This document shows positions 1 through 9,132 of a stretch of DNA of 44,060 nt, piece after piece. Numbering within the stretch: the stretch's first letter is position 1; every line of letters starts with the position of its first letter. Below the pieces are notes generated by a model, which worked only from the letters and a program-made list of their open reading frames with translations, did no database searches and was not told the DNA's origin. The stretch comes from Catenaria anguillulae PL171. Taxonomy: Eukaryota > Blastocladiomycota > Blastocladiomycetes > Blastocladiales > Catenariaceae. Location: the NCBI GenBank assembly GCA_002102555.1, contig MCFL01000199.1, positions 1-44,060 of the forward strand. Reading direction: 5' to 3'. The position numbers and the translations under genes are program-made.

Positions 1-334
1 AGCAGGGAGAATGGCGACACTTGACCTGTCGCAAAAGTGGCAAAATGAAAGTGGAAAAGCAAGGGCACAAAAGCATCGGGTTTTCGACATGCATTCGCAA
101 GAAGCCGCCAAGAATCTTAATCATGGAGAAAACTCGGGCGGGAACAGCTCGGACGATGTTGGCAAGTGGAACATGTCAATTGTCAAGGAATCGGCACGCA
201 ACCACTCCTCGAGCTGAATGGTGACGAGATGGATCCGGAAAGCAAGTCTTGAACACGAGGGAAAATACAGAGGTCAGCTGGGTTCAGTAAACGGACAGGC
301 CATACAAGGCAGGAAACACACAACGCACCGAAAC
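1..334. other. left edge; possible extra last exon of the IML2-like gene
   Basis: No complete gene is visible. On the minus strand an open stretch from 213 to 121 follows an acceptor-like CATTCAG. It would encode 30 residues ending FPPEFSP and a stop. It is in phase with a possible donor (AAA|GTATTC, intron 214-355) in the last exon of the neighbouring IML2-like gene. If that splice is real, the IML2-like protein ends here rather than at 335. I have no homology support for the extra segment. Confidence 0.25.
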
Positions 335-2578
335 TCAAACACGAAATCCGAATACTTTGCCGCCTTGCCCATCCACACGAGATGCCTCCTTGACCGCCGC
401 CTTCAAATCCACCGGCTCGCCGCTACCCGCTCGGGCACGTTCCAACACCTCTGACAACCCAACGACGCCCTGCAAGTACGCTGCCATGGGCGCCACCCAC
501 GTCTCCACATCAATTTCCTCCTCGTGCTCGCGGATCCATTCCATGGCACGGTTGGCAGCCTCCCAATTGTGCCGCTCCTTTTCCACAGCAGCGAGTACAA
601 CGTATAGGATGGCAAGAACATTGGCATTGGATTCTGAGGCAAATGCATCAAGTGCGTCCGACACTTGAGCGGCAACTTGGTCGAGGTGGGCTGGTGCCAT
701 CGTAGCAAACATGTTCCATATGAAGAGAAGCTCTGTGGGCAGGTTCACCAAGGCGGGAACGTGAGTGCATTAGGACATGGAGGGTGACCAGGATGAAATG
801 TGAATAGCAAGCGTGTACCAAATCCAGGCAAAGTCTCACACACACCATCGCCCTTGTTCTCCTCGACCCAGTCAGCCTTCTTGATAACCCACTGCTCGAC
901 ACTAATCACCTTGCCGCCATACTTGCGTGTTACCAACCCTTTCGCCTCAGCCGCCAACTTGACAACCTTATCCCTGGTCTTGTCTGTCGGCGGCACCATG
1001 GCCAACGCCACCGCCTCGGAATACGCGAAAAACGCAGGCGACCAATACGTGCGCTTCCTCAACTCAGCACACATCTCGGCTGCCTTTGCCCAGTCCAACT
1101 GGCCCATGGCATTCATGGATCGCTCGTACTTGCATAACATGGCGATCTCTTTAGGACAGCATGGGTAAGGACAACGGATTGACAATCCAGGAAACAAATG
1201 TGAAGCGGGAAACACAAACCTGGCCAGGTCGCAGGCGTGTGTTGAATGGCGCGCTCGAGCAGAGTGTTGGACAAGTCGAGGTTAGCGCAGACCGGGCGAC
1301 GCGAGCCGTGAGAAGCAAGTGGAAGGGCGATGTCGGGTAGATCGAGAGTGAGTGGACGAGGTGGCGTGAGGCGAGCGGGGCATGGTTGGGCCGAGTACGG
1401 TTGGGGCGAATGAGGAGAGAACGGCGTTGTAGCCGCCCATGCTATTTAAAGTGTGTGAAAAGTGGGCGAGTGTCAGCGTACGACATGTACACCAAGCGCA
1501 ATGATTTCGGAACATACAAGAGCTGCGCGATTGGCGCACGGACACCTGAGGTAGCACATGCCTTTTCGAGGAGCTCGAATCCAAGTGACTTGTCGCCCTT
1601 GTATCCCTGTAAAACATGGACGAAGTGAAAATGAGCGGGTGACTCGAGGAAAAGAGTCGCAAACTGAGCGCGAGAACTCACAAGCAAGAAACCAGGCGTA
1701 CAAAGAGCGAAATGAGGCGGGCGACTTTGCTGGGCAGAATTGAGAGGACAACGTTGAGAGCGCCAATACCAAATTGAACCCCTTCCCATAGTGTTGAGGT
1801 CCATCTTGTCGCTAAACTCCTTGCTCTGATCCCCACCGGCTGCTTCAAATTCCTTTGCCCAAGCCTGGTAGTTTTGCCACGCGGTCGCATAATTGCCCTG
1901 CGACTTGCGCAACCCGAGCCCAGCCTTGACAAAGGCCATGAGCGACTCTTGGAATAAGTACAAGAAGGACGAAATGAGCGATGCCTCAGCTCGGACAATG
2001 GTTGACCGAATCTGCGCGGGTGTCAACCTTGGCGCGCTCGACAAGCCTGTTGATTGCGCAATGAATGACGCCCCGCCCTTGATCCATTTCGAGAATCGAT
2101 TGGCCGAAGACTTTGGTGCGGCCAGCTTGAGCTGTGCGGCGGCCAAGGCCTCTGCGCGCTGCAACAGTGCCGTTGCCGTGGCAATATCCTCCATGTCAAA
2201 CGTGGTCATGGCTTTGAGCATGGAGAATGTGCCCTCGCCCAAGGCGAAGAGCGCATCCGACTCGGATTTGGACTTCATGACAGCCAGTGCGCCGTCGAAA
2301 TCGTTGGAAAAGAAGATGGCAATGGCACGGATCACGTCCGAATCAAGTCGCTCGAGATCTGCCGGGGAAAAGTCGGATAGATCAAGCACTTTGGCTTGCT
2401 CGGATTCAGACAGCTCGGGCGTGGATGACTCGGGCGACTCGCCAATGGGTTTGCCCGTGGGCGTTGCGGCGCCAGAGCCAGGGCCAGTGTCGTCGTCTTC
2501 GACGGGGAAGTTGGCTTCACCCGAGAGCCTTGGGACTGCGGTCGTGCTTGCGGCGGGCGGGTCGGATGCGGTCGGCAT
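335..2578 (-). CDS. IML2/TTC39-family protein (DUF3808), frame-interrupted
   Basis: The product resembles the fungal IML2 / animal TTC39 family, a TPR-like outer-membrane protein family; yeast Iml2 is linked to lipid-droplet and inclusion-body clearance. Family-like blocks appear in order: FGIGALNVVLSILPSKVA, GYKGDKSLGFELLEKA, a YPTSPFHLLLTARVARS segment, LDLSNTLLERAIQ, and WPEIAMLCKYERSMNAMG with a following YWSPAFFAYSEAVAL. Likely exons are 1837-2578, 1702-1781, 1518-1606, 1220-1441, 846-1148 and 335-732. The first intron (1782-1836) could instead be a one-base frameshift, because the sequence inside it also reads naturally. Exon 1220-1441 carries the conserved blocks in three different frames, with no intron available to join them, so there are two further breaks near 1380 and 1290. 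The gene is either decaying or affected by sequence errors. The start is the only early ATG and is followed by a low-complexity acidic N-terminus. Family assignment is from memory of motifs. Confidence 0.6.
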
Positions 2579-3044
2579 GGCGGGCAGAATGATGGGAAGA
2601 TCGGATTGAAGCTGGGATTGTGGTTGGCGGTAGGTCGAGGTGGTCGGCGAGGCGATTTGTTAGGGAAGGAGGAGGGAAAAGCTGCAATTTCATTCACTCG
2701 ACAGCTGCGAGGGGATTTTTGTGCATTGCGGAGAGTGGCCTTCAAGTTTTGTCATCATCTCCCAACGAGACAGGATGGGCGCAGAAACGAAACACCGGCG
2801 CCAGACTTGGTGCGAACGAGGCCAGTTGGCGCAGTTGGCGTATCGTCTTCGCCTCCCTACGGTGCACGCGTCTGAGTTGACTGGCTGCCGAGCCATGATT
2901 CCATCTGTCCCTCTGCAGCTCGTCCGGCAATCAGCGAGGATGAGGATTATTGCATGAAAACGAGCATTCCGGTACAACAATTTGACATGATTCACCACCT
3001 GTCATCACTCGTTTCCCCGATGGCGCGCATCAACAAGTTCACGC
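2579..3044. other. intergenic region
   Basis: About 470 bp lie between the start of the IML2-like gene and the 3' end of the first secreted-protein gene. Several short overlapping frames exist on both strands, but none shows protein-like composition. It presumably contains the IML2-like promoter and the terminator of the neighbour. I see no repeats or RNA gene. Confidence 0.5.
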
Positions 3045-3665
3045 CTATGCCGCTGGACACTCATTGGCCAAAATCAACACGCTCGTCGCGTCTGCCTTGG
3101 GGAATACGGTGCATTCCTTGAGCGTCCATGGCCACCACCGGTTGCTGCCAAGGAAGCCGCCCTCCTCAATCGAAAACATGTCGCACTTGTCCAACCCGGT
3201 CTGCGCACCCAGCGCCCACCACGACTTTGGCACGTCCACGTTGAATCCCTCGCCAGTTACTTTGTACGGGCCGATGTACTCGGCACTCTTCCACCATGCC
3301 TGGGGCTTGATGTACGAGCCAATGTGCCTACCGGACGGAACTGCTTTGCCCGAGCAACGGTAGGTGCCCGGAGGGGCGTTGGTGGCAGCGTACTCAACAA
3401 GAGCCACGTACAACTTGTTGTCTTGCGCCCATTTGAAGCACGCCTCGGCGTCGAAATGCATGTTGGACGTGATGGGCAAGTCGGTTGAGGTGGACGCGAC
3501 AGACGTGGGGAGACCAGCGAGGCCTCTTTGGTGCATGGCGCGGTACGATTTGCATTTGGTGAAAGTGGACGACGTGGTAGCCACCGTCTGGCCCTGTGGC
3601 GCGGTGGGCGAAGCGAATGCGGCCCATGCCAGAAAGGGGAGCGCCAGGAAAAGAGAATGCAACAT
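3045..3665 (-). CDS. small secreted six-cysteine protein, paralogue 1 (intronless)
   Basis: A 206-aa protein with a clear N-terminal signal peptide (hydrophobic core LFLALPFLAWAAFA, likely cleavage after FAS). The mature part holds six cysteines in the contexts KCKSY, ACFKW, YRCSGK, DKCDMF, ECTVF and ECPAA. It also has the family signatures KWAQDNKLYVALV and AEYIGPYKVTGEGFNV. The same six cysteines and blocks recur in the genes at 7566-8195, 14486-15133 and 17487-18094. This copy is the most divergent and the longest, and it lacks the intron found after the third cysteine in the others. A TATA-like element lies about 107 bp upstream of the ATG. I do not recognise the family. An extracellular role (wall, adhesion or signal) is suggested only by the secretion signal and paired cysteines. 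Confidence 0.85.
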   Translation of the reverse strand: MLHSLFLALPFLAWAAFASPTAPQGQTVATTSSTFTKCKSYRAMHQRGLAGLPTSVASTSTDLPITSNMHFDAEACFKWAQDNKLYVALVEYAATNAPPGTYRCSGKAVPSGRHIGSYIKPQAWWKSAEYIGPYKVTGEGFNVDVPKSWWALGAQTGLDKCDMFSIEEGGFLGSNRWWPWTLKECTVFPKADATSVLILANECPAA

Positions 3666-4356
3666 GGCGGATGGATCAGAATCAATGAAAGAATGAGTGA
3701 ATGAATCGTCGATGGTTGCAGCTTCTGTGGGAAACTAGGCCAAGAGGATAGAATGGCAACGGCTGCCAGCACTTTATACCCTGGCTACTGTCAACCCCGA
3801 ACGTGGCGCCGGCCATGGCCAACCCAGCCGCGCCACACCACGCTCCTGACAGGGTCCACGTATACATACCCATGATGAGCAAAAGCGATATCCCTATCTT
3901 TCGCCACACGGCAACAAACGCACGTACGCGTGTTGGCCAGTCAGCAAGGGATCCGAGACGTGGTAGAACAGTGGTGTTTGAGCCACAGTCCAATGCAAAC
4001 AATTGCAATCAATACACACGAGAGGTAAGATAAATATTGCGCCGGTGGGGATCAGACTGATTGGAGTAGGCCTCGGGGATGCCATTTCCGGGTCTTGGAC
4101 TCGGTCTTGCTTTTCAACGGTTGGTGTGACAACATTTGCTCGCACGTCGATGGTTGGTGCGAACATGTACACGGAACTCTGCAGATTGAAAGTACACAGA
4201 CTGGAATGGAACAATCATAAAGCTCACTCTATCTCCCGTTTACACCGACCTAATTGAAGCACTTGAAGCACTGGTTGTTTTGCTACTCCAACTTTGTGCA
4301 GACGCTTGGTCAGTCAACTACTGGCGTGATCAAGACCGACGTAAGCAAATTTGAAA
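3666..4356. other. divergent intergenic region
   Basis: About 690 bp separate secreted paralogue 1 (minus) from the class C receptor (plus). Apart from a TATA-like element belonging to the secreted gene, I see only short frames without protein-like composition. It probably holds both promoters. Confidence 0.5.
3772..3778 (-). promoter_or_regulatory. TATA-like element of secreted paralogue 1
   Basis: The minus strand reads GGTATAAAGT about 107 bp before the ATG at 3665. Two paralogues (8195 and 18094) have comparable AT-rich elements 85-87 bp upstream, which supports a shared promoter layout. The match is short and not tested. Confidence 0.45.
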
Positions 4357-7300
4357 ATGGTCCTCTTTGCCCCCGCCTTTATCATACTCCTTGTCGCACA
4401 TCGTGTGCTTGCAGTGACATTCAATGTACGCCTATTTCCAGCTCCCACAAGTGTGAGCGCGCTTGATTAAAGATATTCAATGACCAACGGTTGTTCCTCA
4501 TCTCAATACACACAACAGCTGTCTGTCAACCTGCCGTTCCTCACGCCGTCGCTCGGAAAGAGTGTCGTCAACATTGTCAAGTTTATCCAAGCCAACGAGA
4601 TAATTTTGAACAACATTGACCCAACTGGATCACATTCGTTTCGACTCGTTTACACTGCCACCAATTTCACTTCACGGAATGCAACGCTTGCGATTCAAAA
4701 TGCAATCGCTGAGCACAATGTGGTCGGCGTGATTGGTGACCGACCATCCAGTTTGACGATACCTCAGGCGCTCACAGGTGCCAAGGATTACGTTTGGATG
4801 TGCTCGGGTGCTTCCTCAAGTGTGGACCTTACAGACAAGTCGCTTTTCCCATACTTTTTCCGGTATGTGTCCACCTTCTTTTCCTCCACAATGTCTGTAC
4901 TAGCTGAACAAAATTGCACAGTACCATGGCCGCGGATCCGTATCAGGGCGTCTTCTTCAGCTATTTCATGCGCCATATCGGCTGGAAGTCTGCCAACGTC
5001 ATTGCCTCATCAGACGCGTATGGGCGTTCCGTGTCGACCTCGTTCATGTCAACGGCACAGACACTCGGCATTCAGATCGCAGCCAACACTGTCTTCAACG
5101 CGGGTCAAGCTAATTTTACCGACATTATCAATACAGTCCTCAACTCGGGCTCGCAAATCATCGTGCTCGCAACGACAGCAAACAATGGCATTGAACTGCT
5201 CCGGCAGGCAAAGGCGCGAGGGTTGATTTCAAGCGAATGGGTCTGGCTTGTGTGTGACTCGTTTGCATATTGGATGACGCTCAACGTGACACCGCAAGAT
5301 ATCGACAATGTCAATGGGATGCTGGTCGTGTATCCGCGGGAGGACTCGTACAATGCCCTTTACAACCAATCCGTGGCAAGATTTCAGCAGCTCAATCCAG
5401 GAGAGTTGGTGCCTGCTCACAGTTTCAACTTTTTGGATTGCGTTTCTGCAATGGCAAGAGGCATTCTGAGGGTTCGTGATTACACCCGATCGATTTTCCG
5501 CAGTTTCCTCACAATCCGACTGACGATTTGAATGATGCATCCTTGCATGGATGGATATCATTTCGTGCAAAGATTGTCAACGCAACCAGTGCTGCGGATG
5601 TGCTTGCTCGTCGTTACTTTCCAGACTTGAATCGGTTCTTCTTGCACTCTTTTGAGGGCGTCACGGGAAATGTCGAGTTTGACAGGCAAGGAAATAGGCT
5701 GGTCCCATTCCAAGTGTTCAATTTCTGGAACGGGACATCGACCCTTGTCTACAATGTGCTTCCCGACTCGTCCGTGATTCAAGTCTCCCCTGTCCGTTTC
5801 TTTTCGGGAACCTCAGACATTCCACCAGATCGTCCTCGCAAGAACTCGCTTGTGGCCACTTGGGACAGTGCTGCCGGTATTGCACTTGCAGTCTTGAATG
5901 CTGTGTCTATGCTCACCATCGTCGCCGTGTGGGCGTACCTATTTTATGCTCGCGAGCGGCCAACCGTCAAGAATTTGTCCTTTCCATTTCTCACGCTTAT
6001 TGCGATTGGATGCATGTTGCTCCTCGGGAGCAACTTGGCAGCACTCGGAGTGCCCACAGTAGCAACGTGTCAAGCGAGTCTGTGGCTGTTTTGCTTCGGT
6101 TTCGAGCTCATCTTTGCCAGCTCTGCTGCAAAATCATTTCGACTTTTCAAAATTTTCCACAACAAGCGATTGAGCAAGGTTCGGATGAGCAACATGGCGC
6201 TCATGGTCCGCGTTTCGCTCGTACTTCTCGGCCAGTCCGTTATCCTGGCAGCGTGGTCGGCAGTGGATGCACAACAGCCAGCCGAGATTCAGACCCGATC
6301 ATACATTACTTATCGCTGTTCCAGCGCAAATCCAACCACGGACTGGGTCTTTTCCATCATCACGCTACTCTACAACTTTGCGCTGTGGGCCATTCTCATC
6401 TATTTTGCTTACAAGACGAGAAACATTGCCTCAAACTTTCGTGAAACGTCCTTCATGTTTCATACCGCGCAAAACACTGCGCTAACGGGGGTCGTTGTGG
6501 CCGCATTTGCTTGGTTCAGCTTTGGCGAGTCGAGCCTGGCTGCGTTCATTATCAAGCAATGTGCCCTGATTGTGCGATTCTTCTTGGATCAAATTCCGAC
6601 ATCATCAATACCAGATGACTGACAGATCGTGAACCATCATCTTGTAGTACTCGGTCGCATTCGCATTTGCTGCCCTCATCGGCCGCATTGCGGTGGCTGT
6701 TTACCTCGACACTGCTCCGCCCGCAAACGATTCGGTTGTGCTTCGCAAAGCGAGCAATGGCAGCAAGCGCAATCGGTTCATGTCAGCGAGTGTTGCTGGA
6801 ACGGCAACGATTGGTGGCACGCCGATTGGTCCGTTGGGTTCACTGAATCCGAATTCATCGGTTGTTGCGAGTGCGACAGCAAAGCAGGTACATGGTAGTG
6901 CATCAACGGAATTGAACCCAGCAACGCAACTCAATCAGCTCAAGACCCTCCAACTGTCTGTGATCCGTGGGGACTTTGCCGTCAAGCGCCTCGGATCGCT
7001 CATGTCCACATGGACCAACCATCAAGTGACCCTCAACCTTGACGAGGGTGTTTTGCACTTCTTTTCACTGGCGAACGACGCCAAACTGGGAACCGTTATT
7101 CGCTTGTCGCAAGCCCAAGTGTACCCCTCTTCGGCCATGCCGGGCTGTTTGGATGTGTCGACCAAGAGCGGCGGTGCATGGTCCATTCAGTTTTTGACGG
7201 ACGATGAGTGCAATCAGTGGTTGGCGATCATGGCGCCAAGCACGCCTGTGGGAACATCAAAAGAGCGGTCGCGGAATCGGAGCACCAGCGCCACGGGCAA

Positions 7301-7358
7301 AGTGGGGACTGGGACAACAGGTTCTTCGGGCGGTGGCACACAGCAGCAAGGCGTTTGA
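4357..7358 (+). CDS. class C (GABA-B-like) 7TM receptor with C-terminal PH-like domain
   Basis: Exons 4357-4425, 4519-4862, 4922-5471, 5504-6571 and 6648-7358 join in frame to give about 913 aa. The fourth exon may instead start at 5573 (890 aa), because the 32-nt intron 5472-5503 is unusually short. The start ATG opens a signal peptide (MVLFAPAFIILLVAHRVLA). Residues ~30-400 are a ligand-binding ANF-receptor/periplasmic-binding-like domain (LFPYFFRTMAADPYQG, GWKSANVIASSDAYG). A segment with GVTGNVEFDRQGNRLVPF follows, then seven helices at ~440-700 typical of class C receptors (RPTVKNLSFPFLTLIAIG, CQASLWLFCFGFELIF, FRLFKIFHNKRL). After a Ser/Asn-rich linker, ~780-870 looks like a PH domain: GDFAVKRLGSLMSTW, a strand GVLHFF, and C-terminal helix TDDECNQWLAIM. 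The protein should sit in the plasma membrane; the ligand is unknown. Receptor assignment is strong; the PH call rests on pattern only. Confidence 0.88.
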
Positions 7359-7565
7359 GCTATTTGATTTGCGTATCGCGAAATGCGGCCCAAATGTGCT
7401 TGGCGCCGTGCGAGATTGTTTTATTCTCTGTTCTAGTGCATGTTTTCTCCACTTGGATTGCCTAGTATATTTGGCGTCTAGAAACACTCTCTCAATACAC
7501 TCTGGCACAGTATTGTTTAGGTCTACATATCCCGCGTGCACTGGCAGCAACACTTGAACTCACGC

Positions 7566-8195
7566 TTACATCTTGGGGCAATCCTTGGACAAAAGGAGAA
7601 TCGAGTGGTCAACTTCGTTGAACTTCTTGCAGAACGTCTTGCCGTCAACGGTCACGTAAGCATCGCACGGAACCAAGTCGCCATTTGCCGTTGCAATATC
7701 GTAGCCGGGGATGTCGTATTGGCCGAGGTATTGGGGCTGGGACACGGGCTCATTGATGTTCCACGGGCGCTTGAGGATGGCGAACATGTCGCCCTTGAAT
7801 TCCGGAGCCTTGGGCACATTCTGAGCGAGGAAAGTGGTCCAGGTCACGTCAGTCGCAATTCAGGCTGCTTCAAAGCATGCGAGAAAATGTACCTTGGCGT
7901 AGCAGCGGACATGGCCAGGGGGAGCACGACGGTCGGTGCGGGCGAGCACAGCGACATAGTATCCCTTGGACTGGGCCCATTGGATGCACTGGCCTTGGTT
8001 GGCGACATACGAGCGCTCAACGCGGAGGTCGGTGAACGCAGCGCCGTCATCAAAGGCATTGACCAGGTCCCGTCCGTAAAGGTCCACGTACGACTTGCAG
8101 TCGGCCGGGGACGACGCGGAGGCGGCAGGCGCGGCGGTGGCCACCGAGGAGGCGACAAGAAGAATCGAGATGATCGAGAGCAAATGAGAAAGCAT
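7566..8195 (-). CDS. small secreted six-cysteine protein, paralogue 2
   Basis: Exons 7893-8195 and 7566-7820 (intron 7821-7892, phase 0, AAG|GTACAT...CTCAG) give 185 aa. A signal peptide (LLSIISILLVASSVATAAP) is followed by six cysteines in DCKSY, QCIQW, RCYAK, PCDAY, FCKKF and DCPKM. The shared family blocks are WAQSKGYYVAVL, PEFKGDMF, YLGQYDIPGYDI and HSILLLSKDCPK. A longer in-frame upstream ATG (8279) exists, but the signal peptide places the start at 8195. The gene ends about 200 bp from the convergent class C receptor. The intron falls at the same place, right after the third cysteine, as in paralogues 3 and 4. Function is unknown; secretion is well supported. Confidence 0.88.
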
Positions 8196-9132
8196 TGTGG
8201 CGATTTGTGGAAGCGTACTAGAGGGTAAGTCAACGATGAGTGCCCGCCTGATGGATGGGATGGACGCGGGGCTAGTCACCGTATTTATGATGTTGGAGTG
8301 CAGCTGTTTTACTCATGTGCTCGATGCTCATGGAGGAGAGCTTGGACGAGGTAAGCCAAGAGCTCCAATGGAGCGAGCTTAGCGTGTATGATAAGGCTCG
8401 AAGCGTGCAATGTCCTCGGTATCATCGTTCCTCGACGTCTCACTTGTGCCGCCGACGACGCGTCGCGAGTAGAGGCGGTTAACCGCACAAGTCTCCGAAT
8501 GCCATTATCCTCGGATCTGTCACTGACTTTCCACACACTGATACGAGAGAACAACATCCATACATGATGTATTGATATCGATACTGAGGCGCTGTTGCGT
8601 GCCTGCGGTGGAAGACGGTGCGCCATGCATGTATCAGCGTGAATAGACATTGGGCCTGGACAGCGCGAAACGTCCTTTGAAACCCCTCCTCCCTACCAGG
8701 TTCCCTGCGAAGCCGCAGGCTCGCTTTCTTTAGATAACAAGTTAAAGATGTAATCTCGCCCATGACGGCCGGTGACGGGAACATTATTCGAAGTGTTGGC
8801 TGTTGCATGCATGCGGTAGAAGTGCGGCGGAGAAGTTTCAAGGAACGTCCAGAGAGCAATCAAAGGTTGTTGTTTGCGGTGCCGTTGGCACCTTCGTTGC
8901 AAGAATGTCTCACTTTGTGATGCGAGTACGAGTCACATCTCAAGGGAAGGCGCTCGAAAATCAGCAGGAGGAATGCGTGTGTGTGTATGTCATCTAAGAT
9001 TCAGAAAACAGTTTTGCAAGCCGTTGTGAGCAACGTCAATCATGCAGCTCCAGCAGCACGGAATCTACATTGTGATAAAGCGACAAACAACAGGGACTGT
9101 CAGTCGGCTCGGCCACACCGATGCTCCAGAAA
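8196..9132. other. intergenic region
   Basis: About 940 bp lie between the start of secreted paralogue 2 and the 3' end of the channel gene. It contains the TATA-like element of the secreted gene and a few overlapping short frames on the minus strand, none with recognisable domains. I see no RNA gene or repeat. Confidence 0.5.
8282..8288 (-). promoter_or_regulatory. TATA-like element of secreted paralogue 2
   Basis: The minus strand reads CATAAATACGG about 87 bp upstream of the ATG at 8195. Its position matches elements upstream of two other paralogues. Short AT-rich match only. Confidence 0.4.

Noticed and set aside
8309-8902. overlapping minus-strand frames between secreted paralogue 2 and the channel gene
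   Set aside because: Short, mutually overlapping, no domain, no plausible splice chain joining them.
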